Shown here one piece after another: positions 22,119-33,334 of a DNA stretch of 64,000 nucleotides. The notes beneath the pieces were generated by a model. That model worked only from the letters and a program-made list of their open reading frames with translations. It did no database searches and was not told where the DNA came from. The position numbers and the translations under genes are program-made. The stretch is taken from positions 2,666,001 through 2,730,000 of the forward strand of contig NC_085889.1 of the NCBI RefSeq assembly GCF_035222375.1, given 5' to 3'. Source of the DNA: Podospora pseudocomata (lineage: Eukaryota; Ascomycota; Sordariomycetes; Sordariales; Podosporaceae). Numbering within the stretch: the stretch's first letter is position 1; each line of letters begins with the position of its first letter.

Positions 22119-24749
22119 ATGACAACCCTCGAAAGCATTCTCAAGGACCCAGCTGTCGCTGGAGCCTACTGGACCCTTTCGAATCCCGAGGACATGTCCC
22201 CCGCCGAGTCGACTTTCACCATCGGCGGCTACAGCGAAGCTGTCTTTGAACCTGACAACCGCACCCCCGTCGACGAGACCGACTATGCCGATGGCGGAAA
22301 ATACCGGTGTTTGTCCCCTTTTTCCACACTACCCCAGGAGACATCCATCACTGACATGTCTCAGCCATCGTCAAGATCGTCATGCGCTACGAAGGCCAAA
22401 CCAAAGACGACAGGCGTTGGGCCATCGGCACGGGGTATCTCATCTCCCCCAACACCTTCGTCACCGCCGGCCACTGCGTCTATGACCGCACTGGTGGAGG
22501 CCAAGGTGCTCAACCGAGCGGTTTGGGCCGTGTCGTCCAGATGAAGTGCTACATTGGTTATTGCGGTCTTGACAGTGTCACTCGTCCCAACAGCACCGTC
22601 CAGGCTCGTCGCGCTCTCGCTACTGTCACCACCGCGCAGTGGATCACCACTGGTGATAGGCGGTATGATGTCTCTTTTGTGAGGCTTGATCGCCCGTTTG
22701 AGGGGAGAGTCAGGGCGCATGATGGCGGGAGCACACTCCGGAACTTTGTTATTCAGGAGACGCCGATGAGGGAGAAGGGCGCGTTGCTGGGCGTGGTGGG
22801 GTACCCGGGGGATAAATACTTGAATAAGGAGAAGGGGGCGCAAATGTATGAGTTGTTTGAGACGGTGGACTATGATTTGGGAAAGGGGGCGGGGAATATG
22901 TTGCAGTATCGGATTTCGACTTTTAAAGGTGAGTGGTTGACTGGTTGCTTGATCCCATGGTGACTATGGTGATGTGACACTAATGCGAGATTCGGACAGG
23001 ACAATCGGGGGCTCCCGTGATTCGGAAATGGGATGCTGCTCCAGACAAGGGGCAGTTGGTTGTCATTGGCACGCATTGCTACGGAGGAGAGGCGCGCAAC
23101 TCGGCCAGTGTGATTGGCGGGGAGTATGGCAACAACTACAACTTCTTCCTCGCGGCTCTTGAACAGCTCCCTCCTACTGTCAAGGATGTGACAGGTGTGA
23201 AGCGGGTAGTGGGAAATGACGACTCAGGTGAGACTGGCACCGAGACTGGTATGGATGGTCCGGTCGGTGAGGCGGAGGGCTTTCTTGATGTTCTCAAGGA
23301 CATCGGCCGGGTGGTTGCTCCTGTTGTGCAAACTGCCCTTCCCTTGGTTTCACCGCTTCTTGGTCCAATGGGTGGACCGGTGAGCGCCATTGGGAGTATC
23401 GCTATGGGCGCACTCAGCAAAGCAGTTCAGGAATCGGATGTGGAATCTGGTCTGCCTTCTCCGCCGAGGATCAAGCTTGCTGCTGGTGTGGCCGAACGCG
23501 CCGTGGTGGCCGAGAGTGTCTTGCAGACTGTCCTCAGGATGGAGAGATCTCCTGTCTCTCAGAGAATCGTCGACAAGATGAGATCCAAGTACACCGCTAC
23601 TGGATTTACCTCGAAGCACGCAGCCAAGTTGGGTCCTAGGATGGTGCCCCTGCTCAGCCAGGCTGGCTTGAGAATCGCTGTCACGGAAGGGCTGATCCAA
23701 AAGCCAGCTGAGTTTGGAGCCACAAAGCAGGTGCCAGTCGCGCAGACCGAAGCCGACTTGACTGGAGATACCCACACCGACAGGTTCCTCGAGAACATCG
23801 CCAAGACCGAGGCCAAGGTCTTGAAGTCAGGGGCTCAGTCCGAGGCATTCTTTGACAACTTGGGGCCATTCTTGACGAGAGCACTCAAAGTGGCTTCGCC
23901 TGTCTTGCTGACGTCTGCGAGGGCTGGCTTGCAAAAGATAGATCAGATTCTGGCCAAGAAAGAGAAGCAAGTTGGCGGTGGCACTGAGGCTCTGCTAGAG
24001 GACCCAACCAATGAGAAGGTCATCACTGATGAGAAGGCCGCTGCATTGCTCGCCCACAGGGCTGTCGTTGCGGAGTGTGCCTTGCAGGCTGTTCTGGAGG
24101 CGGAGCCAAAAGAGCTGAGGGAGAGTGCGATCCTGGGAGAAAGCGCGGGTTCAGCAGAGCAGGAGAGCTTCTTTGGCGGTTTGCTCAAGACTGTCCAGCG
24201 CATTGCGCCGGCCGTGTTGAAGGCTGCCCCGGCAGTTCTCAACACAGCTGTTCCGATCCTTCTTGGTGCTATCAGCGGTCCTGCTGGAGCACCCGCCGTT
24301 GCTGCGGCCTCTTTTAGTGTGTCATCTGTTGAGGATACTGCTGACACTCTGAACGGTGAACATGCTGCTGTTGGTGTCAACGGCTGGAGCAAGAAGAAAG
24401 CTGGTATCAACGGGGGATCCTTCAAGGTAAGCAATGTTTCATTTGCTTTGGTTTGACAGTGCCAAAAGGGAACATACCAACAGTGGAGGTGTAGACGGTT
24501 CAATTTTCATTATCAGCTGTTGCCCCGGGCTCAAGTTTGGACCAGTTGCCCGCGAACGTGGCACGGGCTAGTGGTTCAAGCGCGTTTAGCAATCCAGAGC
24601 ATGAGGGGATTGAAGAGGAAGAAACTCAGTCGATCAGTGATTGTGGTGATGACAGGGTATCAAGCTGCGGAGAGGATGATGACCAAAATCAAGATGGGGT
24701 TGACTGGCTTGACGATGATGAGCTTTGTGGCTCTTTCAACAGAAGCTGA
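22119..24749 (+). CDS. V8-like trypsin-fold serine protease with long hydrophobic repeat tail
   Basis: Four exons are proposed: 22119-22308, 22365-22928, 23000-24426 and 24495-24749, about 811 residues. The last junction is the least certain. Residues 65-310 form a glutamyl endopeptidase/V8-like S1 domain with the triad His100 (FVTAGHC), Asp165 (RYDVSFVRLD) and Ser254 (GQSGAP). There is no signal peptide, unlike secreted V8-type enzymes, so it may act inside the cell. The remaining 500 residues contain a hydrophobic module in three copies (about 346-392, 535-565, 642-682; start F-L/F-x-x-L, then Ala/Pro/Val/Leu-rich) alternating with a second module in two copies (RAVVAESVLQTVL at 418-430, RAVVAECALQAVL at 605-617). 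The tail ends acidic (EEEETQ, DDDQNQD). Substrate and role are unknown. Confidence 0.83.
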
Positions 24750-26141
24750 CCTGTTTTGTTTGCCTAGGTGCCTGTTGCTAGCTTGGCTTGAGCTCTGTTA
24801 CAGAATAAGTGCCGCCTGCCAGGGTGGAAGGGGATAATATGGTTTGGAAGGCGGCTTGGTGTCACGTATGTTTCTGGTTATGATTGGATTATGAGGTGGA
24901 TTGGTTGGGGCGGGACACTGAGAGCACATGACTGAACTGATTTATGAGTAACAATATTACACCTTGGAATTGACCTGCGGATGACGTTTGGTTTGTTGCT
25001 TTTGTCACTGCAAACTGTGTCAGCATAATAGCATTCAGTCACCCTGCTGCTGCGAAAATGCAAAGATGTGTGAGTCTAATTATCAACCGCACAAAAGATT
25101 GAGGTTTCCAAGAAGATCTATTGTCTGTGTATAAAGTCAGGGGCATTGTTGTCTAGGATGTTCCATTGATCTCTCCAACTCATTGCGTCTATTTCTCTGT
25201 TTATCCGGTCTGGCTATTAGTCGATTGTTGTTTAAAGAACAAAGGATACACCTCACTGTTCGACGTCGAGAGTATCTAACTACTAACACAAAGGATTGCT
25301 ACATGAACTCTATCGTCATTGAGGAAGGCAAATTACCAGCTGTCCACCCCCTTCAGAGAGTTTTGGGTTCCTAAAGTTGTGGAATCAGCTCGTCAATACT
25401 TGAAGATCCTGGACTTTGGATTTATGAATACTCTTGAAGGATATATCCTCCCATATAAGTGAATTACAAAGGCAAATCATGGAACAAGTAGCTTACAGTA
25501 GTCTACCTCTTTACTGCTCTTCACTGCTCTTCACTGCTCTTCACTGCTCTTCCCCTTCAACGGTCATCGGCCTTTTGTAGAGCAGCTCAACTTCACCTCA
25601 TCGATCATTCACTAGCCTGGAGCACACCGTGGTCCTTATACCAGCTAATCGCCGGCAGAAGATATATCAGCTACCTGCTCTTGTCAACACTCCTCGCTCT
25701 CGGCCTTCAGACTATATGGAACCATCGTCATATGTCAAGATTGGGACCGCGGAATTCACCTATGCTATCAGCGAATCACTCGGCGCACGGTCTGTTTGCC
25801 ATGGAAGTCAATGATAGGGGGGTGCGTGCACTGCCTTGAGCCGCATCCCCTGACCATATCTTACTCTTCACGTCGTTTCCGTTCTCGTTTTCGGATCTTC
25901 TCAGCTAAGACTTGCGTGAGTACTATGGGTTCTTCGCATTGCTCCAGGAAGTGTGGGTTGACTTCGAGATACCGTAATATATATATTCGTTTTCTTTTCT
26001 TCTTCCTCACCACCTCAATTCATTGACGGGGTCTACTTAGCCTCACACTTTGCTTCACCTTAGACTCCATACCCTATCCCTGATCCTAGACCGTCTCGGT
26101 ACTCGATCCCATCAGTTTCTCCCGACGACTAACGTCCAGAT
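24750..26141. other. Gene-poor stretch, no intact gene seen
   Basis: It contains many stops in all frames and is poorer in GC than the flanking genes. It includes a short tandem repeat at 25513-25552, listed separately. Confidence 0.55.
25513..25552 (+). repeat. Tandem repeat, four copies of a 10-bp unit
   Basis: The unit ACTGCTCTTC occurs four times in a row without mismatches. It lies in gene-poor DNA. Confidence 0.9.
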
Positions 26142-28000
26142 ATGGTGGACCTACCACGGCATCAATTGTACCTGCGGTACAAGGATGCCACCAGGTACAT
26201 CACCACCTGGCTGGTGACAAAAGGTCGTGAGACACGGTTTGAAGAGCGTCTCCAACCTGGCAATCTATCTGTTTCAACACTGCAGAGTTTGGGATAATGG
26301 ATCATCGACAAGCAACTAGTTGTACCAGAGACAGTCTTGAGGTTGCTAAACCTTGCCATAGCCCTGAGAACACAATAAGGCGAGGGTATGGGCCGAGAAG
26401 ATCCGTCTGAGGTCGATTGAAGACATCTTTATTTTATTGACTCCCTGAATTCCATACGCACTACTCTCCAAAACCTCACCAAAATCAGCCAGCACTTCAT
26501 CAGCTTCGGCCCTGTCGACAAGGTCTGCCCCGCAAGAGAGGGGGTTCCATCTTTTTCAGGCCACAGGGACTCTGTCTACAGAGACTCTGGACACAGAGGT
26601 CGAGGCTTGTTCCAATCTTCTGAGTGCTATTTCTGAGTTTATCAATGTATCCGTCAGTGTGGGGCACCTGACAAAGGGCCCGGGTTTCACCAGACCCACA
26701 CCTGATTGCTCTTAAGGTGGTTTTTCCTATTTGTTTACTTTTGAACTGAACAACCAACAACTTGCTGTAATAACCAATTTTTTCAACCTATTTCTGGCCT
26801 TTTGGCCCTCATTTTTGCAGCCAGTGACTTACCTAGGCCACTAGGCCAACAATCAGTTTACAAGTCAAGAGTCTAACACTTTTTCTGGGCAGATATTCAA
26901 GATGGCCCAGCGTACCAACTTGAGCCATCGGTTACTATTCATGAAGGAATCTCCCATTTTCGCATGCTCATTGAAGAGTATTGTTAAATCTGTGACATGG
27001 TCCAGTATTTCTGGGACTAGTACTCAAACAACAACAAGTCAGCCGAAAACACAGTCAGACCGGCCATTGAGTGGGTTGTCCTCTTGGACCCATCATACAG
27101 AAATGTCGCAATCGAACTCCTTATGAAGCCTCTCAACACCACCAAAGCAGCAGTCGGCAAAGTGATGAACGGAAACCCATAATTGGGCGTCTATTATGCG
27201 CTTTTCCAGCCAGGTCATGGAGCCTTCCCGAAGCCAGATTTTCTCGCGACTTATCGTATGTACAGCAGATGGCACCGTAGCCAAAAATCAGATGTGCCCA
27301 TCGAGAATCCCGCCGCGAACCAACAACACGTCAATGATGCAGCACAGCAACTGTTTACCATGGGCTCAGCTTCGATAAAATCCAAAGAGCCAACTTTGGT
27401 GGACCACCTTAGTCGGATCGTGGCTTCAGACGTCAACGGAAACAGGGTGAGCATGGCAAGCGTCTTTGAGATTGAAACTCTTTGCTTGGCTCAGCTCAGG
27501 CTGGATACCGATAGGAAAGACCCTGTTCAAACGCTCAAGGACCTTCTCACCTCTCTTACATCAGAAATCAAGGCTTTACCGACGTGGTTTCTGAAGATGA
27601 AGGTTGATTCGAATAGGACATTAGATGAGATGCTCGTTCCCACTCGCAGCTCTCTTGACAGTCTGCAAAAGGATCAGTGGGCTATCAAGAAGAAGCATGG
27701 TGGCTCCACGTCTAGTGTCCCTTTCTCCAAGTTTCACAAAAACCCTGTTTATTGTGGTCTGGAAGTACTTTAACTCAGAATCTTTGGCCAAAACGTTGGT
27801 CTGGCTATTGAGGAGAGGCTGGGTGGCATCACCGCTGCCATCCACCTGGGAAACGCATTGGGCCAGGAGGGATACGTAGAAGGCCTCGACAAGGGCAATC
27901 TCGGCGTCGTTTACAAAGCTCAAAAGCCTTTGAGCCTTTGAGCTTCTTCATCTGTTTTGTTCCGCCGTCTGAGAGACCGGATTTCATAAGAAGCTACTTT
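26142..28000 (+). pseudogene. Decayed DUF6604-type gene
   Basis: An ATG at 26142 opens a frame beginning MVDLPRHQLYLRYKDATRYI and TTWLV, the start typical of fungal DUF6604 proteins, followed after a stop by WIIDKQLVVPETVLRLLNLAIALR. Later pieces include EPSVTIHEGISHFRMLIEEY (near 26910-26970), AIEWVVLLDPSYRNVAIELL (27065-27125), a longer open stretch 27183-27773 containing KFHKNPVYCGLEVL, and EERLGGITAAIHLGNALGQEGY (27810-27875), all of which fit the order of that family. Several in-frame stops are TAA or TAG where CAA, CAG or TGG would be expected, which resembles repeat-induced point mutation. The role of DUF6604 proteins is not established. No alternative splicing removes all the stops, so it is called a pseudogene. 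Confidence 0.65.
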
Positions 28001-28129
28001 TTAGTAATTGGTGGCTCCGCTATCAGGTCAGCACGTCATCATCGACCAGGGCCAGCGGTCTAAGCATCCGCAGCCGGAAGAAGAATCTGACACAACAGGC
28101 GCCATTCTCAACGGCCATCTTGTGACAGC

Positions 28130-28880
28130 TTTAAGAATGGACATAAAAAGATTCACCCTCGACGACCGGGATCTTGTCAAGATACTGTCAACGCACAATC
28201 AAGACATGAACAATAAGTACGAAGCCGGTGTTTCCGCACAGCACAGCCCGCTCGGGGATGCCGTGGCATTGATCCAGAGTGAGATCGCATCGCTGGAAAC
28301 AGATTACCTGCGAGCTGTCAACTCCTCCTAGGCGTGTTTAACAGAGATCCAAGGGGTTTTCGGTGGACCTATGACAACACCGAATGGGCACAGCAACCGC
28401 GGTGCCCATCCAAGACCAGGTCGATGATTGTGTGGTTACAACAGCCAGGGTTTTCGACCAGAACACCCTTAACGATAGGGAATTGATGGCACGAATCGCA
28501 ACGGCATACAAGTCCGCGATCTTCCCTAAAGCTTGACCTTATATGCGTTTCCTACGGCGAACTTTCCCTACCTTTATCCCGGCCCGTCTCCATCCTCACG
28601 CACAACGATCTTACCAAGTTGCTGTGGCTCACAGCACAAGCATGAACAAAACTTACACGAGTAGGGACGCTCAACAGCATAGCTATATCATGGACGCTGC
28701 AAGGCTCATGCATGCAGAGGCTGTTGCGCTCGCGACAGACCATCTTACGGCTGGAATACTGCCTGGGCAGGTCTGAAGCAGCTGCAGTGCGTTCTAAGTC
28801 AATCACTGCTGCTCAACGACAGGGAGTTGATGGCAAACCTCGCAACAGCTTACAGGACCTCGACATCGGGAGCTTGATCA
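28130..28880 (+). repeat. Diverged tandem duplication downstream of the DUF6604 relic
   Basis: Two segments, about 28180-28540 and 28620-28880, share matching blocks in the same order. One is a stretch that can be read as a helical segment (ALIQSEIASLETDYLRAV in the first, ARLMHAEAVALATDHLTAG in the second). The other is nearly the same at DNA level, AACGATAGGGAATTGATGGC at 28472 and AACGACAGGGAGTTGATGGC at 28815. Both copies contain stops. They may be the decayed 3' part of the DUF6604-type gene or a separate duplicated gene fragment. Confidence 0.5.
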
Positions 28881-28899
28881 GCTTACCTACTCACCCATC

Positions 28900-29544
28900 T
28901 CTCTCTTGTTACACCCTTATCAGTTCCACTACCCCAGATCCTTATTGCACCAGAATTTCTTCTTGAAGCTGAAAAGCTTCAACTCTTCTTAAATTTTAAT
29001 CTTGATTTCCTTCTTGTCAAGTCACTGTCTTTGTCTATTCCACAGTTTTCTCTTTTGAATCTCTATTCTTTCAGCTCCATAACCTGTCACATTTGATACT
29101 CTCTCTTTCAAGACTTCTAACAATTCTTCAAGTGGAAAGCATTGTCGTCTTTTACCCGATGCAGAAGGAGGGCTGTAGATTGCTGAATACAGCAACCGGA
29201 CTGCCTACCCACACATCCCATTCGCCACTTCCAAAGTTATTTTCCATCTCGTATCCACAGGGAGGACATGCATCAACTAAAAAGCCTCATTTGATGCCTG
29301 CTATGAGGGCCGTATGATGTGGAACCATAAGGAATCTTACTCACAGTGTAGGTAGACCGGGTGGTTTATATCTCTATAGCATCACCAAGGCACCAAGACA
29401 CCAAGACAAGACATGTGAGATATGTGCACTCTGGCTATTTTCATCTACCAGTTGTAAATTACATACAATAGAACATTTCAACTCCATCACTACAACTTCC
29501 TTCTCTGTCTCCTCAAAAACCCATCACTCAGCCTCTTGACAACC
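28900..29544. other. Intergenic, no gene seen
   Basis: 3' flank of the GH10 gene (on the minus strand) and AT/CT-rich sequence with no supported reading frame. A short CACCAAGA repeat lies at about 29385-29410. Confidence 0.55.
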
Positions 29545-30931
29545 TTACAAGCACTGGGAGTACCAGGGGTTAAGAACCTGGCAGGTGTATGGGCTCTGGC
29601 ACGTGGTGGGGCCGGTCCACCCGTTGCCTCCGCACTGTCCCCAGCGAACCTGCTCGGGTTGTGTGGGAGCGGAGGTGGGGGTGGGCTGAGTAGTGCTCGA
29701 GGCAGAGGTGGTGCGGGTGACAAGAGTGGTGGTGGGCTGGGCGGGGGTGCTGGTGCTGCTGGAGACGGGGGGAGCACCGGTGGCCTTGGCGGCGAGGACG
29801 CTGGAGATGGAGGTCCAGGCGGCCTTCTTGCGGAATTGGGAATCGTAGATGAGGGCATCGCCGGCGCCGTTGAACGTGGAGGGAACCCAAGAGTACTTGT
29901 CGGTGAAAGACCAGACGGTGACACCGACGCAGCGGGGCACGTCGAGGCAGGACCCAACGACGTTGGCAAAGTCGTTACCCTGGGTGACCTGGGCCTGGGA
30001 GCTGGCGGGGAGGGAGGAGTGGCGGATGTCGAGCTCAGTGTAGGCGACATCGACACCGAGGGCGGTGAAGCGGCGGAGGGTGGTGGCCAAGTTGGCGCGA
30101 CTGGGCGTGCTGCCGACGATCAAGTGGCCCTGGAAGCCAACACCGTCAATGGGGGCACCGGCAGCCTGGATGATGCGGACAATCTCGACGGCCCGGTCAG
30201 TCTTGGCCTGATTGTACTCGAGGTTGTAGTCGTTATAGTACCTAAAGATTCCCAAGTTAGAAACATAATTTCTAGGTACCGTGTTCAGGCAGAATAGGGG
30301 ATGCTCCACTCACAACTTGGTCTCGGGATCGTGCTTCTTGGCCAGCTCGAAAGAGAGGGGCAGGTAGTCGGTACCGAATACCCGGTAGAAGACACTGTCA
30401 CGCCATGTGCCGTCGTCGTTGATGGCCTCGTTGACAACGTCCCAGTGACCGCAGACGCCCTTGTAGTGGCCCATGACGTTGGCCATGTGGGTGTCAATGA
30501 CCGAGGTCAAAGTGGCACGAGTCCAAGACCCGGAAGCGACTGGTTGTGGCTGTTAGCTTCGTCCAAAACACAAATTAGTTTGCAACACTTGACCTACCCC
30601 ATGAGGGAAGCTGGCTGTGCCAGACAAGAGTGTGGCAGCGGAGGAACTGGGAGTTTCTCTTGGCCTCGTTGGCAGTGATGTCACCCTGGGAATAGGTGAA
30701 CTGGCCACGGCTGGGCTGAGTGGACTCCCACTTCTGGCCGTTCTCAGGCACAATCTGGCCAAACTCTCTGGTGTCTCTGAGGATGGCAGCGAACTGGGCA
30801 TCGCTGTTGAGAGCACCCTCGCGAAGGGCAGTGCCGAAGTACTGAAGACCGGCACGGACGGCGAGCTCGTGAAGCTGGGCCGAGACGGCGGCGGGCGCAA
30901 GAAGCGCGGCAAGGAGAGCCTTGGTGTGCAT
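29545..30931 (-). CDS. GH10 endo-beta-1,4-xylanase with C-terminal CBM1
   Basis: Three exons (30931-30598, 30539-30314, 30241-29545) with 58- and 72-bp introns give 418 residues. A signal peptide (about 1-18, ending VSA) is followed by the GH10 barrel. Family landmarks are GTAL and [11 protein letters not shown] in the N-terminal part, [12 protein letters not shown], the acid/base glutamate in [10 protein letters not shown] (Glu149) and the nucleophile in AYTELDIR (Glu256), then [12 protein letters not shown] Thr/Ser/Pro-rich linker joins a CBM1 at about 383-418 ([15 protein letters not shown], ending NPWYSQCL). The enzyme is secreted and cuts the xylan backbone; the CBM1 holds it on cellulose-rich walls. 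It would work together with the CE5 esterase at 3308-4293. Confidence 0.95.
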
Positions 30932-31032
30932 GGTGGAGACGAGGAGAGGGCGAGTATGTGGAGGTTGACAGCAAGAGACTGGCCTGAGGAGCTCCAGAAA
31001 CTGTGATATTCGCTGCAGGCGGGTTGAGCCGC

Positions 31033-31038
31033 TTTATA
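31033..31038 (-). promoter_or_regulatory. TATA box of the xylanase gene
   Basis: TATAAA on the minus strand, 102 bp upstream of the start codon at 30931. Confidence 0.5.
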
Positions 31039-31792
31039 TCTTTAGATTACCTTGGCCAGGCCAGTGCTGCACGCAATATCGGCTTTGGGATATGAGGCTC
31101 GCGGGCCACGGTGCCTAGCGCTTGGGGAAGCATTGAGGGCATTTTACCCGGTCGATTCGAGTTGGAACCCGTCTGGGCCATCACGGAGACATGGGGACGA
31201 CTGGCATGTGCGTTGGCCGATGGCGATGTGGCAGGGACGTTGACATCGGGACGAGGCTCCTCTCAACGGTGGCCAGACCCGGTTTTCTTCGGAAGAGGCT
31301 CCGTGTAAGTGCGAATCGGGAAGCCAAGACATCGAGCGATGTTGCTTGGGCTGGCGACAGGGGCTATTCTTAACGCTCCCCGCAGCGTTAGCGAAGCCCT
31401 TAAATCCCGGAATGCAGTGAATGCCTTGGTGTTGCCTCTCTCTCTCTCCACGTGCTAATTAGCCTGAATCATGCTGGAAGAATTTCGCTGCGACGCTGCC
31501 CCGGTCTTGGCCGGAGTCCAGTACCGAGTCCCGAAGACAAAAACAGAACCACCCCCGAGAGCGAGCACCTTCAGAGAGTGACGCGTCGTCGTGCGAGAAC
31601 GTTCTGGACTGGCGTGACTCGAGGGTGCCATCATGAAACGCGCTTCCTTCAGCGCAGTCGGTCTGTTTGCCCTCGGCCCGGAAACCCTTACCCAGATCGT
31701 CAAAAGTAAGGTAGCTACATCATCAGACATTGATCAATTGAAATTTTCTATTGTACACACACTATTATTGCACCATTTGCTAACAAGACTTA
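31039..31792. other. Intergenic between xylanase and aminopeptidase genes
   Basis: Xylanase promoter region and the 3' flank of the aminopeptidase gene (both genes on the minus strand). The short frames here have no support. Confidence 0.55.
31459..31464 (-). promoter_or_regulatory. Possible XlnR/Xyr1-type site (GGCTAA)
   Basis: GGCTAA on the minus strand about 530 bp upstream of the xylanase start. This six-base motif is the core bound by XlnR/Xyr1 activators of xylanase genes in related fungi, but a hexamer is expected by chance in a promoter of this size. Confidence 0.25.
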
Positions 31793-33334
31793 TCAAACAA
31801 CCACCTTCTTCTCCTTGTGCGAGCACATCTTCCCGTGGCTGGCACCTTCCTCCGCCACCCGCTTCCACCTCCTGAACTCCTGCGTGATCTTTGCGCGACC
31901 CCTTAAGTTCGGTGACGTCGATGCGCGGGCCGGAACTCCCGAGAGGTCGTTGGCGAAGCGGGCGAGGGCGCGGGCGGCAGCTTTGGTGTTGACTGTCAAC
32001 GCATCCCAGTTGATGTTGTCGAGCGTGTCGCAGGCCTGGTGATAGCACGGATCCCAGGGCTCACCGGCGCCCGTGAACAGCATGGCCGTGGGAATACCCA
32101 ACTCGACAAAGCCGACGTAGTCTGAGTTGCCGTCCTCAAAACCACCACGCTCGACCGTCTTGCCCTGGGCGACAAGATATTCTTCCAGCAACTGAGGACC
32201 AACGCCGCTGTTCTCGTCGGAGCCAACAGCATAGATGGGCTCGATGGATCCAATCATGTCGTAGTTGAAATAGTACTTGATCTTGTCGGCCTCGGCAGGC
32301 GAGAGCTGAGATGTGTAGTACAGCGAGCCGATAAGACCGCTCTCTTCAGCACCCCACCAGGCAAACCTGATCTTGTTCTTGAAGCCCTTGTAGTTCTTGA
32401 CTGCGCCCATGAGCTCGAGGAGGGCGGCTGTGCCACTGCCATCGTCATTCACACCAGGCCCCTGCTGTACGCTGTCGAGATGCGCACCGAGCATGATGAC
32501 GCTGTTGGGGTCGCCCTCCTTGGTCTCAGAGATGACATTCCACGTCTCGCGGGTGTCGGCAATGGCATCGACCAACAAGCTCACCACCACATCCTCACCA
32601 GCACCGAGGCGGGCAATCCAGGCCTCGCCCGCCTCGAGGGGCACAATGCCGACGGGGACGAGCTGTCCAATGTTCTCAGCACCCAGGGTAGGGGTGGCAT
32701 AGTTGGTACCTGGGGCTTGGTTGTAGAGAATAACCCCCAACGCTCCCTTGGCTCTGGCAAACTTCAACTTGTCCGACACAGCACACACACCTCTCTTAAC
32801 CAGCGCCAGCTTTCCAGTGGCATCAATGCCATCCCAATCGCTCTCAGCACACATGCTTCCGGCCTCATCGTTGACGGGCGTGTTGATCAAACTGGCCGTG
32901 ATGCCGCCAGGAAGGGGTGTGGCGGGGTTGTACTGGGGGGATATCACAAACACGTCTTCCCCGTCGGGGCCAGTGACCTTGATCTCGAGCGTCTTGTCGT
33001 ACGTGTGGTTGAAAGGTTGAATAAAGGTGTTCATCTCGGGGTGGAACCGGCCCTGGGCTCGTTCAACAACAAAGTCTACAGAGGCCTTGTAGCCGGGCTC
33101 GCCAAAGGCACGGTTGCCACCATTGCGGTCGGCAATGTGGTTGAGGTTCCATAAGACGCGCTGCAATCTGAGCGATGTTAGCAAGCTGCCCCAGATTCAT
33201 TTGGTAACAGGCGGCACGGGGCCATACTCATCGGTCTTGATATCGGCCTCAAGTCTGTCAGCAGTCAAGGGATCGGTCGCGATGGCCGTCGACGCGAGAA
33301 GCAGGGCCGACCCGGCCTGTCTAGAAAGCTTCAT
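31793..33334 (-). CDS. Secreted M28 family aminopeptidase with PA domain
   Basis: Two exons (33334-33228 and 33167-31793) with a 60-bp intron give 493 residues. A signal peptide (MKLSRQAGSALLLASTAIA) is followed by a short leader. A protease-associated (PA) domain is inserted at about 130-230 (GKLALVKRGVC, GALGVILYNQ). The M28 catalytic part shows the expected two-zinc ligands: His265 (GAHLDSV), Asp277 (GVNDDGSG), Glu311 next to the catalytic Glu310 (GAEESGL), Asp339 (YDMIGS) and His412 (CYHQACDT). It should remove N-terminal residues from peptides outside the cell or in the vacuole. The C-terminal 40 residues are basic and probably disordered, longer than usual for the family. Confidence 0.93.

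Noticed and set aside
25513-25552. CRISPR-like array
   Set aside because: The repeats are 10 bp and directly adjacent with no spacers, and the genome is eukaryotic.
29536-30297. 253-codon Gly-rich plus-strand frame
   Set aside because: It is the reverse complement of the xylanase linker and catalytic domain.
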